From Niveispirillum cyanobacteriorum (GTDB taxonomy: Bacteria > Pseudomonadota > Alphaproteobacteria > Azospirillales > Azospirillaceae): a stretch of 64,000 nt of DNA. The DNA lies in the NCBI RefSeq assembly GCF_002868735.1, contig NZ_CP025612.1, positions 62,001-126,000 on the forward strand, written 5' to 3'. Of this stretch, positions 52,815-60,983 are shown in pieces. Every line of letters starts with the position of its first letter. Within the stretch, counting starts at the first letter, position 1. A program made the position numbers and the translations under genes. The notes beneath the pieces are model-generated. The model was given only the letters and a program-made list of their open reading frames with translations. It did not search any database and was not told the DNA's origin.

Positions 52815-53793
52815 GGGCTTCCTCCGTCTGGTCGGCTTCAAGCAGGGAACTGGCCACCTCCCGGAAGGGGGCGACAATGGCGGGGTCGGATGCCACATCC
52901 ACGGTCGGCTGTGCGGCGGCCACCGATTGCGGGAAAATGGTGGAGCGCGGCACCGGTGTGAAGATGCGAAGGCTGCCGCCAAACCGTTCCGTCAGGTCGG
53001 CCAGGGTGGCGCGGTCCTGCGTATGGCGCGACGTGAACATGGTGGGCAGGATGCCAATGATCGACAGGTCGGGATTACCCCGCCGCCGCACCTTGGCGAT
53101 GGTGTCCAGCAGCAGCGGCACGCCCATCATGGCCAGCATTTCCGTCTGCACGGGAATCAGCACGCCCGTCGCGGCCGCCAGCGCGTTCAACGTCATCATG
53201 CCCAGATGCGGCGGGCAATCCAGCAGGATATAGTCGTAGGAGCGCGACACGCTGGACAGCTTCTCCCGCAGGACCAGCGTGCCCATCGGTTCGGCCATCA
53301 ACTCCGTCTCCGCCGCCGACAGCAGGATGGTGGAGGGCAGAAGATGGAAGCGCCCGTCACATACCGGCATCACCGCACCGGATACGGGCTGATCCTTCAG
53401 CATGACGTGATAGGTGGTGCGCCCGGCGTCGGATGCCTCGGCTTGGCTGATACCCAGATGGACGGTCGCGCTGGCCTGCGGGTCGGCATCAACCAGCAGC
53501 ACGCGCTGACCCAAGGCCGCCAGGGCCGCGGCGATATTCACGGCGGCACTGGTCTTACCCACCCCGCCCTTCTGGTTGGAAATGGCGATAATGGTGGCGC
53601 GGTCACGCTGCCGCCGGGCCGGGGCCACTACGATATCGGCCACGGCCTGCGGGATCTTCTCCGTCCCGCCTTCCCAGCGCGAAACGCGGCCCTTATCGTA
53701 CCGGCGGCCCAGGCGGGCATTCAGCCAGTCGGCAAAGGCCTGCTGCGTATCCCCCCGCGCCTCGCGCGCAGCCCTCAACGCCGCCCCATCCAT
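52804..53793 (-). CDS. parA: ParA-type partition ATPase with N-terminal HTH-like domain
   Basis: The 329-residue protein has an XRE-like N-terminus of about 60 residues (ADWLNARLGRRYDKGRVSRW) and then the deviant Walker box SNQKGGVGKTSAAVNIAAAL, LLVDADPQASATVHLGI and YILLDCPPHLGMMTLNALAA. This is the type Ia ParA layout, where the extra domain lets the protein also repress its own operon. It drives replicon segregation with ParB and ATP. ATG 53793 is the start of the DNA-binding domain. Confidence 0.94.
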   Translation of the reverse strand: MDGAALRAAREARGDTQQAFADWLNARLGRRYDKGRVSRWEGGTEKIPQAVADIVVAPARRQRDRATIIAISNQKGGVGKTSAAVNIAAALAALGQRVLLVDADPQASATVHLGISQAEASDAGRTTYHVMLKDQPVSGAVMPVCDGRFHLLPSTILLSAAETELMAEPMGTLVLREKLSSVSRSYDYILLDCPPHLGMMTLNALAAATGVLIPVQTEMLAMMGVPLLLDTIAKVRRRGNPDLSIIGILPTMFTSRHTQDRATLADLTERFGGSLRIFTPVPRSTIFPQSVAAAQPTVDVASDPAIVAPFREVASSLLEADQTEEARVA

Positions 53794-53892
53794 GATGCGC
53801 CCCCAACTGCTTGTGGCCGTTTCTGACGTGGGAGCATAGGGAGTGGTTGACGGTCTGTCAACTGGTGGGGTTGTGGGGCGTCAACAGCGGGA

Positions 53893-54708
53893 TCAATAAT
53901 CCACCCCGTGCAGGAAGTCCGCTGCCGCGTTGGCCCATTCCACCGGGCTCTGGTCCAGGATGTCGATGCCGCCGCCGTCAATGGCGTGGAAGGCGAAGTC
54001 GGGGCGCATGCGGTGGGCGTCCAGCGCTGCCTGATAGATCATGTCGCCTGTATTCGTCAGGATCAGGGTCGGCTGGCGCAGGGCCATCAGCGGGCTTTCC
54101 TGGCGATACGCGAAGGCGGCGGCGTGGCCGTACCAGTAGGTGCCCATGGCATAGGCCTGCATGGCCTGCACCACATAGTCGGTGATGCGGTCCAGGCTGA
54201 CACTGCCGGCGGCATAGCGCTCGCGGATCTTCGCCACCTCCACCATGTGGGCGGCCTCTGGCAGGGCCGTGAAGGCCTTTTCCCGCTCCACTATATCGGT
54301 GATCAGGGCCTGACGCACAGTGTCGGAAATCAGCAGCGGGCCTCCCAGGATGCAGGCGCTGATCAGGTCAGGATAAAGGTTCGCGGCCTCATTGCTAACC
54401 AGTGCGCCGGTATGGTGGCCGCCGATGGCAGCGCGCCGAATACCCAAGGCGTCCAGCAATGGCGGGATGGCGGCGGCATAGTCGGCGATGCTGGGCGGTG
54501 ATACCGGCGGGTCGGAGAGGCCGAAGCCGGGCAGATCCAACGCGATGGGCCGTATGCCCCGGTCCAAAAAGGGCTGGAAAACATGGTCATATTCGTTGGC
54601 CGACATAATGGCCTGATGCACAAGGACCAGCGGCTTGCCCTTGCCGCCATCCCAATAGTGGATCTGGCCACAGGGACCGTCCGCATAACCACGCCGCAGC
54701 CGCACCAT
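53893..54708 (-). CDS. Alpha/beta hydrolase with altered nucleophile motif
   Basis: The 271-residue protein has the alpha/beta hydrolase order: LVLVHQAIMSANEYDHVFQP (oxyanion region), IALDLPGFGLSDPPVSPPS, the elbow AAIGGHHTGALVSNEA, LILTNTGDMIYQAA for the acid and AFHAIDGGGIDILDQ for the region of the last His. At the elbow, where G-x-S-x-G is expected, the sequence is GHHTG, so the usual Ser is absent. ATG 54708 has GGGAGGA upstream. Substrate unknown; lies between parA and rep. Confidence 0.82.
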   Translation of the reverse strand: MVRLRRGYADGPCGQIHYWDGGKGKPLVLVHQAIMSANEYDHVFQPFLDRGIRPIALDLPGFGLSDPPVSPPSIADYAAAIPPLLDALGIRRAAIGGHHTGALVSNEAANLYPDLISACILGGPLLISDTVRQALITDIVEREKAFTALPEAAHMVEVAKIRERYAAGSVSLDRITDYVVQAMQAYAMGTYWYGHAAAFAYRQESPLMALRQPTLILTNTGDMIYQAALDAHRMRPDFAFHAIDGGGIDILDQSPVEWANAAADFLHGVDY

Positions 54709-54803
54709 CTTTTCCTCCCCCAATCAGCTTAATGCCCGCAGCATCACCGGAAGCGGACCGGGGAACATCCCATGTCAACGCGGCTGTTCGACAGACGGTC
54801 AGA

Positions 54804-55016
54804 TCAGGCTTTCTTGACGAAGCAGGTCTTCAGGACTAGGCCCTTCACCTTTTCCACCTTGCCCTCGATCTCTTCGGGATCATCGGTCAGGTGGATGCTC
54901 TTGACGACGGTGCCGCGCTTCAGCGTGACATTGGCACCCTTGACCTTCAGGTCCTTGATCAGGGTGACGCTGTCACCCTCGGCCAGGATATTGCCGTTGC
55001 AGTCCTTCACGTCCAT
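54804..55016 (-). CDS. PhnA-domain small protein
   Basis: The 70-residue product MDVKDCNGNILAEGDSVTLI then KDLKVKGANVTLKRGTVVKS and IEGKVEKVKGLVLKTCFVKK matches the C-terminal PhnA domain family, small beta proteins once linked to alkylphosphonate use; the true role is unclear. A second start (ATG 55025) is possible; ATG 55016 fits family length. Single gene located between the hydrolase and rep. Confidence 0.85.
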   Translation of the reverse strand: MDVKDCNGNILAEGDSVTLIKDLKVKGANVTLKRGTVVKSIHLTDDPEEIEGKVEKVKGLVLKTCFVKKA

Positions 55017-55136
55017 TGTCCGCATCCCTTGCCAGTTAGTTGGTGCAGACCATAGTGCAGGTGGGGTAGCGACCCGATTTGCCGATTGCACATCGCGCCC
55101 CGGCCACAATGTGCATCTCTTGAAATTATGGCCAGA

Positions 55137-56459
55137 CTATCGACCCTGGCGTGCAGCCTGAAACTCAACCTCGCTGATGCTGCCCGATGTCAGCGAAGAC
55201 AGCACGGTGCGCATCGTCGCCTCATGGCTGCGCCGGGCCGTCTCCGCCGTTGCGGCATGGCCGGCGCGCAGCACCAGCTTGCGGGTGCCGCGCGCCGTTT
55301 CCTCGATCCCGATCACGCTGAGGTCACGCAGCAGGGGACCGGGCACCTGCTTCTGGCTGAGCGCATGACGGGCGGCGGCCCACAATGCCTCGGCATCGTC
55401 GGCATCGGGCAAGGGCGGGGCGGGTTCCGGCAGGGAGCGGGGTGCGGCGGCCAGGGCCGGCTTCGTCCCCTCCCCCGCCTCGCGCCGGGTTTTGCGGCCC
55501 GTGGAGCTGCGTTCACGTTCCAGGAAAGTGTCGGCAGCCTCGTCCTCATCCTTGGCGTGGAAATCGAGGGTCACTTCCTCGATCTTGCGGCCTTTTCGCT
55601 TCATCTTCTCTTCCGGCATTTCCACGCGGAAGGGAGCTAACTGGTTTACCTCGGCCATGGCGCGGTCGATGGTGCGGGTGCGCAGGATGCCGAAATCCTT
55701 GTACGCCCCCTCAGGCACATTCAGCAGTTTGCGCAGCGTTTCGATATCCAAGGTCAGAGAAGGATGGTCCATCTGATAGCGCTGCATCCCGATCTCATAG
55801 AGCTTCAGGGCGTAGGTGCTGGTGACCTTGACCATGGCCGGACCCGACAGACGCGCCCAGAGCTGGGACGAGCGCTGGAGTTCCAGAAATGCGTCGGTGA
55901 ACTGGAAATGGATGTCGGTGCTGTCGATCTCCACCTCATCCTCCGGCCGGACATAGGAAGAGAGGATGCGCAATTCCGCACGGCTGCGCCGCCCTCGGAA
56001 CGGGCCGATCACGACCAGGGAGCTTTCGTAGATCTCCTTCACCGCGTCGAAGATGCGCTCATTGCCCTTGTGGTTGCCGCGCACCACCTTCTTGGGCAGG
56101 CGGTAGAGCTTGTTGGCGAAATTCTGGCTGCCGGCCAGATGGATCATGAAATTCAGCATCTTCTGCGCCGGCAGGGATAAGCGCGAGCCGTTGGCGGGGT
56201 AGGAATAGACCGCCTCTGCCGCCTTGATCAGATGCTTGTAGCCGTCGCGTTCAAAGGTGGCAGAGGCCACCCTCGCCGTCTGACCCATCCGGTCCAGGGC
56301 CGGCAGGTTCTCCCCCCCACCACTGCCTTCCACCAGACTGCCTTCCAGGTCAATCACCACGCCGCTGTCGCCGGCAGAGGGGACATAGGGTACGATGGCA
56401 GCCAAGGGTTCATCCCGCACCGATTCGGAACTGCTGGTCTTGCGGCGGCTGGGTGGCAT
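55137..56459 (-). CDS. Rep_3-like replication initiator protein
   Basis: The 440-residue protein has two winged-helix-like parts: LPAQKMLNFMIHLAGSQNFA and IFDAVKEIYESSLVVIGPFR, then STYALKLYEIGMQRYQMDHP, LDIETLRKLLNVPEGAYKDF, RTIDRAMAEVNQLAPFRVEM and KGRKIEEVTLDFHAK, the pattern of RepE/pi-type initiators. A long charged C-terminal tail (about 330-440) is extra. It should bind the iterons at 56.5-57.2 kb and open the origin. ATG 56459 follows GAGAGGGG. The gene faces away from the iteron field, as is usual. Confidence 0.88.
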   Translation of the reverse strand: MPPSRRKTSSSESVRDEPLAAIVPYVPSAGDSGVVIDLEGSLVEGSGGGENLPALDRMGQTARVASATFERDGYKHLIKAAEAVYSYPANGSRLSLPAQKMLNFMIHLAGSQNFANKLYRLPKKVVRGNHKGNERIFDAVKEIYESSLVVIGPFRGRRSRAELRILSSYVRPEDEVEIDSTDIHFQFTDAFLELQRSSQLWARLSGPAMVKVTSTYALKLYEIGMQRYQMDHPSLTLDIETLRKLLNVPEGAYKDFGILRTRTIDRAMAEVNQLAPFRVEMPEEKMKRKGRKIEEVTLDFHAKDEDEAADTFLERERSSTGRKTRREAGEGTKPALAAAPRSLPEPAPPLPDADDAEALWAAARHALSQKQVPGPLLRDLSVIGIEETARGTRKLVLRAGHAATAETARRSHEATMRTVLSSLTSGSISEVEFQAARQGR

Positions 56460-56495
56460 GGCAGGGTCCCCTCTCTTGGGACGGAAGTTAGTCCC

Positions 56496-56522
56496 TTCCT
56501 TACAGCCTGTGCAAGTAAGGAA
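56496..56522. promoter_or_regulatory. Inverted half-iterons: rep operator
   Basis: TTCCTTAC (56496-56503) and GTAAGGAA (56515-56522) form an 8-bp inverted repeat, 37 bases before the rep start. The half equals part of the iteron. In Rep_3 plasmids, initiator dimers bind such inverted half-iterons and repress their own gene while monomers bind the iterons. Confidence 0.78.
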
Positions 56523-56527
56523 AGGTG

Positions 56528-56536
56528 TTTTCCACA
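56528..56536 (+). promoter_or_regulatory. Candidate DnaA box
   Basis: TTTTCCACA differs from the consensus TTATCCACA at one base. It lies between the rep operator and the first iterons, a typical place in initiator-dependent origins. A single box is weak evidence. Confidence 0.45.
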
Positions 56537-56547
56537 GGGATTTCCAT

Positions 56548-57155
56548 GCCTTACCGGATGGGGGAAACACTTACGCCCCGGGGCGTGGGTGAAATGCCCC
56601 CGAGACGTGGGGAAAGCCACCCCCGCGCTGTAAGGATGATGCCCAAAAACCCCAGCAAATCCGCCCGTCTCCGGTCCTTAGAATCTTTACTAGAATCTTG
56701 GAACACTAAACAGGATAGGATTTTTGGGTTGATTGAGAGATTTGGTGGGGATGGGTCTGCACTAACTTGAACCGATATTGCGTTCGATTATTTCCGACTC
56801 GTAAGGCCTCATCCTTACTGTTTGGGGGATTGGCGACTCCGAACGTGATGTGCTGGCCCATTCCTTACACCGCGGGGGAATCCTTACTGTTTGGGGGCCT
56901 GTCATGGGCAGCTTGGCACGCCCCCACGGCGTAAGGAGTAACTTCCCCCAAGCCGTAAGGAGACTCGGGATTTTACTTCTGCCCTGTGGTCCTGGGGACT
57001 CGGAGGATGGTGAGGCAGGTAAAGGGCTTCAGGCCCCCGAGAGGTAAGGATGCGCTCCCCCAGGCCGTAAGGATTCCGGGCGTATCCTTCATCCCCCAGG
57101 GAGTAAGGATGCGCCGAGTCCCAGCTATGCCGCCCACTCCCCCAAACGGTAAGGA
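56548..57155. repeat. Iteron field: proposed origin of replication
   Basis: Full copies of CCCCC-N5-GTAAGGA occur forward at 56620, 56921, 56945, 57034, 57057, 57093 and 57139, and reversed at 56812, 56862 and 56881; 56548-56564 has one mismatch. Degenerate copies are at 56568-56584 and 56597-56613. An AT-richer stretch (56675-56805) without copies is the best candidate for DNA opening. The field lies between rep and a PAS_5-type gene and contains no gene of its own. Origin function is inferred from initiator, operator and iterons together. Confidence 0.82.
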
Positions 57156-57160
57156 AAAGG

Positions 57161-57736
57161 TCAGCGTTCTGTGCTGCGCAGCGCCTCGACAAGGTCCAAC
57201 TCCATTTCCAGGCAACGCCAGTCCATGGAAGAGCGCAGATTTCCCTTGGGCAGAATCATCAACATCGCGAATCCGACTTCGCCCGTGTCGTCAAGCAAAG
57301 GCAGCATCAGACGGTGATAGCCCAGCTTTTCCGTGAAGACACGGAACCGGCGATCAGAGAAAACCGGGCCTCCCAATTCCAGCATGCGACGGTAAGCGTC
57401 GCGCACTTCCGCCAATGTCTGGCCTTTATAGCATTGCGACAACAGCTTGCCGGTCAGGGGGGAGCCGAACAGTTTCACCAGTCCCTGCCCCGCCCACAGA
57501 TACCGCGCCTGTTCCACGCCCAGGCGCAGGTCGACCAGAGCCAGGTTGTTGGCGATGCTGCGCAAGGCAACAGGGGTAAAGTCCAGGGCGCGCGGTATGC
57601 GAGGGCCAGCGGCGCATTCGCGCCACTGGTCACGGAGTTCCACCATTAGATCCGGCGTGTCCTGCAAAGGCTCGCCCGCGTGGGTTTCCCACATGCCAAA
57701 TGGCGCCGCGAGACGGGAAAAGATCAGCATGCCCAT
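57161..57736 (-). CDS. PAS_5-like domain protein
   Basis: The 191-residue product resembles the PAS_5 family common in Rhodospirillales: LRDQWRECAAGPRIPRALDF near the start, LGVEQARYLWAGQGLVKLFG, SDRRFRVFTEKLGYHRLMLP and GEVGFAMLMILPKGNLRSS. It is soluble. Members are often orphan sensor-like proteins without output domain. The stop lies 5 bases from the last iteron of the origin. The function is unknown. Confidence 0.75.
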   Translation of the reverse strand: MGMLIFSRLAAPFGMWETHAGEPLQDTPDLMVELRDQWRECAAGPRIPRALDFTPVALRSIANNLALVDLRLGVEQARYLWAGQGLVKLFGSPLTGKLLSQCYKGQTLAEVRDAYRRMLELGGPVFSDRRFRVFTEKLGYHRLMLPLLDDTGEVGFAMLMILPKGNLRSSMDWRCLEMELDLVEALRSTER

Positions 57737-57801
57737 GAATAAACCTTTCGATAAGTCAGAATGGCCTCTCGGTCATGAGGTGGCAACAGGCATTCAATTG
57801 T

Positions 57802-57816
57802 TGAGAATGATTATTA
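57802..57816. promoter_or_regulatory. Fur/Mur-box-like site
   Basis: TGAGAATGATTATTA matches the 7-1-7 Fur box (TGATAAT-N-ATTATCA) at 13 of 15 positions. It lies about 45 bases upstream of the rightward gene at 57863 and 65 bases upstream of the leftward PAS_5-type gene, so iron or manganese control of either is possible. Confidence 0.5.
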
Positions 57817-57828
57817 ATATCTCTATTG

Positions 57829-57842
57829 TTGCGACGTCGCAT
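57829..57842. promoter_or_regulatory. Candidate parS site, second copy
   Basis: TTGCGACGTCGCAT contains the perfect 12-bp palindrome TGCGACGTCGCA and matches the parB-proximal copy except for the last base. It lies in the intergenic region before the copper operon, 0.7 kb from the iteron field. Confidence 0.58.
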
Positions 57843-57862
57843 CTCCACAAGGATCAAGGAAC

Positions 57863-58369
57863 ATGCAGATCGACCGTCGCGGCCGTGCCCGTCCCCATCG
57901 CCCCGCCATCGCCGGCAACATGCCCTTTGTGGCCCTGTACCCATCGGCACGGCTGGCCTTGTGGGGCCTGCGCTATTGGGCGGCATGCACGGGACAGGGG
58001 CGGTGCCCTTCCCTGCTGCTGCGGGATGTTTATGCATCGGCGGGGGTTCCCCTTGCCCCTTTCAATATCGACCGGTTGATGCGGATATTCCTGATCGCGG
58101 CCCGGCATCCGCCGGCGTTGGGTTGCCCTGCCTGTACCCGGCTGACCGATGACGAGGCGGAATTGCTGAATGCGATGATCAATGCTCAAGGCGGAGACGG
58201 CGTCGGTTTGGAACCTATAATGACGGCATGGTTACCACCGGAGGCAGCGCAGACGGCGGGTGCCGTTTTGGAAGGGTATTCACGGCTGATGCTGGATGCC
58301 GGTTACGACCTGTCATCCGATCGGGTGCCGGTGTTGGAGCGGGCACCGGTGGGTAGCCGCTTGCATTGA
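57863..58369 (+). CDS. Hypothetical protein, 168 aa, upstream of copper genes
   Basis: ATG 57863 has AAGGA upstream. The protein (ALYPSARLALWGLRYWAACT, PAPFNIDRLMRIFLIAAR-like helices, GCPACTRLTDDEAELL) is soluble with a CPAC pair at about residues 92-95. It may be a regulator or metal-related protein. It lies about 60 bases before the next gene in the same direction. Family not recognised. Confidence 0.65.
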   Translation: MQIDRRGRARPHRPAIAGNMPFVALYPSARLALWGLRYWAACTGQGRCPSLLLRDVYASAGVPLAPFNIDRLMRIFLIAARHPPALGCPACTRLTDDEAELLNAMINAQGGDGVGLEPIMTAWLPPEAAQTAGAVLEGYSRLMLDAGYDLSSDRVPVLERAPVGSRLH

Positions 58370-58427
58370 GCCTGTGTGGGCTTGCGACAACAGAACATTG
58401 GACAGCGCCCCGCCCGCATGGCATCGC

Positions 58428-58811
58428 ATGGATATGACAGGCGCCATGATCATGCGGCAGGGTGGTTGGCGGGGCTGGACAGCGTGGATGCTGTTGCCGG
58501 CGCTGATGCTCGTCGCCCTTCTGCCGCGCGGCTACATGCCGGACACGGCCGCACTGGCGCGGGGCGCGTTGACCCTGACGCTGTGCCGTGTGGTGCAGGT
58601 GACGCTGGATGGAACTGGCACTCAGACGGTTGATCATGGGCTCGCCTGCCCCTTCGGCCTGCTGCCAGTGCCGTCAGGGCCGGTGGAACAGGCCGGCATT
58701 CCGTTGCCACGGCTTTGGGACCGGGTGCCGATGCTTCTGCTGCCGGGATTGATCCGGCATGTCCCGATCTGGGCCCATGGATTGGGTGCGCGGGGACCGC
58801 CGGGGATATGA
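58428..58811 (+). CDS. DUF2946-like membrane protein
   Basis: From ATG 58428 the 127-residue product has one N-terminal membrane span (WMLLPALMLVALLPRGYMPD) and a Cys-containing part (LTLCRVVQVTLDG, HGLACPFGLLPVPS). This resembles DUF2946, small proteins found with copper and cytochrome oxidase assembly genes. Several in-frame ATG codons (58434, 58446, 58452) make the start uncertain. It precedes the PCu(A)C gene by 51 bases. Confidence 0.65.
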   Translation: MDMTGAMIMRQGGWRGWTAWMLLPALMLVALLPRGYMPDTAALARGALTLTLCRVVQVTLDGTGTQTVDHGLACPFGLLPVPSGPVEQAGIPLPRLWDRVPMLLLPGLIRHVPIWAHGLGARGPPGI

Positions 58812-58862
58812 CCTCCCCTGCCCCAACCCTGTTCCATGATGTTTAACAGACGGAATTAATCC

Positions 58863-59357
58863 ATGCGCACGTTTGCCCATCGCCTGTTCCTTTCCGCCGC
58901 TGTCCTGCTGCTGGCCGGTGCCGCGCAGGCGGAGATCAGTGTCACCAGCCCCTTCTCCCGCGCCTCTGCCCCCACGGCAAAGGCCGGCGCCGCCTTCCTG
59001 ACGCTCAGTATCGATGCCGGCAGTGACAAGCTGCTGGGCGGCAGCAGCCCGGTGGCGGACAAGGTGGAACTGCATACCCACCTGATGCAGGATGGCATCG
59101 CCAAGATGCGTCCGGTCGATGGGGGAATCCCGGTCACAGCGGGAACGCCGACCGAGTTGAAGCCCGGTGGCTTGCATATCATGCTGATCGGCCTGAAGGC
59201 ACCGCTGAAGCAGGGTGAAAGCTTCCCCCTGACCCTGAACTTTGAGAAGGCAGGGGCGGTGAGTGTCAATGTGCCGGTACAGGGGCCGGGTGCCAAGGCA
59301 CCGATGGCCGAGCATGACCATGGCGGTCATGGCGAGCATTCCGGCCATCAGCACTGA
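58863..59357 (+). CDS. PCu(A)C copper chaperone
   Basis: The 164-residue product has a signal peptide (FLSAAVLLLAGAAQA) and the domain with the copper ligands: HTHLMQDGIAKMRPV and GGLHIMLIGLKAPL, the H-M-x(n)-M-x(n)-H-x-M pattern. A His-rich tail (HDHGGHGEHSGHQH) adds metal binding. PCu(A)C works in the periplasm to deliver Cu(I) to cytochrome c oxidase. It is 11 bases upstream of the SCO gene. Length is normal plus the tail. Confidence 0.94.
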   Translation: MRTFAHRLFLSAAVLLLAGAAQAEISVTSPFSRASAPTAKAGAAFLTLSIDAGSDKLLGGSSPVADKVELHTHLMQDGIAKMRPVDGGIPVTAGTPTELKPGGLHIMLIGLKAPLKQGESFPLTLNFEKAGAVSVNVPVQGPGAKAPMAEHDHGGHGEHSGHQH

Positions 59358-59368
59358 TTGTCCGTATC

Positions 59369-59983
59369 GTGAAGCGTCGGACATTCTGGACTGGCCTGGC
59401 CGTGTTGGCGACTGCCGCACTGCTGGGCACCGTTGTCCTGGTCGCTGACCGATTGTCACCGAAGAAGTCGGAACAAGGACAGGGGCGCGCCGCCATCGGT
59501 GGCCCCTTCTCCCTGACCGACCATACGGGGCAGCCGGTCACCCAGGACATTCTCAAGGGCAAAATCTCGCTGGTCTATTTCGGCTATAGCTTTTGCCCCG
59601 ACATCTGCCCGACCGATTTGCAGTTGATCGGGCAGGCGTTGGATCAGATGACGGACGAAGAACGCGCCGAAGCCCAGGCCCTGTTCATCACCATCGACCC
59701 GGAGCGTGATACCGGGCCGCAATTGGCGGGGTATGTGCCCCTGTTCCATCCGCAGCTCCGGGGCCTGACCGGTACCCCGGAGCAGATCGACGCTGCCGCC
59801 AAGGCTTACCGTGCTTATTATAAGAAGGTGTCAGCAGAAGAAGCGGGAACGTCCGACTATCTGATGGATCATTCCGCCTTCATCTATCTCATGGACCGCA
59901 ACGGGACCTTCGTCCGCGTTTTCGGCCATGGGGTGGAGCCGGCGGAAATGCTGGAATGGTTCCGTAAGGTCCGCGTGGGTTAG
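59369..59983 (+). CDS. SCO family copper chaperone/thioredoxin-like protein
   Basis: Starting at GTG 59369, the 204-residue protein has an N-terminal membrane anchor (TFWTGLAVLATAALLGTVVL), the motif FGYSFCPDICPTDL with the CxxxC copper pair, ITIDPERDTGPQLAGYVPLF and the copper-ligand His in YLMDHSAFIYLMDRNG. SCO proteins assemble the CuA site of cytochrome oxidase with PCu(A)C. It ends 4 bases into the converging oxyR gene. Confidence 0.94.
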   Translation: MKRRTFWTGLAVLATAALLGTVVLVADRLSPKKSEQGQGRAAIGGPFSLTDHTGQPVTQDILKGKISLVYFGYSFCPDICPTDLQLIGQALDQMTDEERAEAQALFITIDPERDTGPQLAGYVPLFHPQLRGLTGTPEQIDAAAKAYRAYYKKVSAEEAGTSDYLMDHSAFIYLMDRNGTFVRVFGHGVEPAEMLEWFRKVRVG

Positions 59984-60873
59984 GTTCCCCCAGGATGTAA
60001 GGTTCGGATCACCGCTGCCACCGCCTCCACGGCTGTGCGGCGGGGAAAGGTCTCGCGGAAGGCCAGACGAACCGTGCGGCCCGCCGTTCCGGGGGTCAGG
60101 GGGCGCGTCACCGTGCCAGACACGGGGGACGCGCGCCCCGCCACCGCCACGGCGGGCGCCAGGGTGCAGCCATAGCCGGCGGCCACCATGTTCAGCAGCA
60201 TTTCCAGGCTTGTTGCGCGAAGGTCGGCCCGCCCGCCGCCCGGCTGCTTACAGGCTGCGAGCGCCTGATCACGCAGGCAATGGCCATCGGCCAGTACCAG
60301 CATCTCGACATTCTCAAGCTGCGCTGAACTCACCTGCCCTTCCCCCGACAGCGGATGGGCTTCCGGAATGACCAGCAGGAACGGTTCGTCGAACAGCGGG
60401 ATGTCGACAATCCCATCCTCTGTCACATCGGTCGCCAGAAGGGCGGCATCCAGTTCATGACGGCGCAGACGCGTTAGAAGATTGTCGGTGATATCTTCCC
60501 ATAGCATCAGGTCCAGGTTTGGATAGTGCTGTTTCAGCGGGCCCAGCACGCGTGGCATCAAGTATGGTCCCAATGTCGGGATGACCCCAAGACGTAAGGA
60601 ACCTGCCAGCGGGTCGCGCCAGCCCTTGGCCAAGGCAGCGATGGCATCGGCATTCTCCACGGCGGCGCGGGCCAGCGGCAGGATCTGTTCCGCCGCCGGC
60701 GTCGGGACGACGGACTTATTTGTCCGCTCGAACAGGGTCATGCCCAGCATTTCCTCCAGTTTTCTCAACTGACCGGAAAGGGTGGGCTGGCTGACATGGC
60801 AGGCCTCTGCTGCCCGTCCGAAATGGCGATGGTCGGCCACGGCGATGACATAGCGCAGGTCCCGTAGATTCAT
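59980..60873 (-). CDS. oxyR: OxyR-type hydrogen peroxide regulator
   Basis: The 297-residue LysR protein has MNLRDLRYVIAVADHRHFGR, the DNA-binding ACHVSQPTLSGQLRKLEEML, GVIPTLGPYLMPRVLGPLKQ and DGHCLRDQALAAC, which holds the two redox cysteines of OxyR. It senses peroxide by a disulfide and activates catalase and related genes. ATG 60873 is set by the family N-terminus. Two iteron-like motifs occur inside the coding sequence (60584-60600 and 59987-60003), each with one mismatch. Confidence 0.94.
   Translation of the reverse strand: MNLRDLRYVIAVADHRHFGRAAEACHVSQPTLSGQLRKLEEMLGMTLFERTNKSVVPTPAAEQILPLARAAVENADAIAALAKGWRDPLAGSLRLGVIPTLGPYLMPRVLGPLKQHYPNLDLMLWEDITDNLLTRLRRHELDAALLATDVTEDGIVDIPLFDEPFLLVIPEAHPLSGEGQVSSAQLENVEMLVLADGHCLRDQALAACKQPGGGRADLRATSLEMLLNMVAAGYGCTLAPAVAVAGRASPVSGTVTRPLTPGTAGRTVRLAFRETFPRRTAVEAVAAVIRTLHPGGT
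59987..60003 (+). repeat. Solitary iteron-like copy at oxyR/SCO junction
   Basis: CCCCC-AGGAT-GTAAGGT has one mismatch in the last base of the 17-bp motif. It lies in the last codons of oxyR. A second one-mismatch copy, ACCCC-AAGAC-GTAAGGA, is at 60584-60600 inside oxyR. Confidence 0.6.
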
Positions 60874-60983
60874 CTTTTCACCCCAGAACGCATAATAGGT
60901 TCTGCCGATCATTATCATTCGAACAATCAATTGTACCAGTTGAAATGACCGAACTACCGTACGGGATGCTTGTCGTTTGGCCT

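Noticed and set aside
53893-55016. Toxin-antitoxin pair in the rep/par region
   Set aside because: The two genes are a hydrolase and a PhnA-domain protein, not a recognised toxin and antitoxin, and they are not overlapping or co-sized as such pairs are.
51193-57155. CRISPR array
   Set aside because: The repeats are 17 bp with irregular spacing and both orientations, and there are no uniform spacers or cas genes; iterons explain them better.
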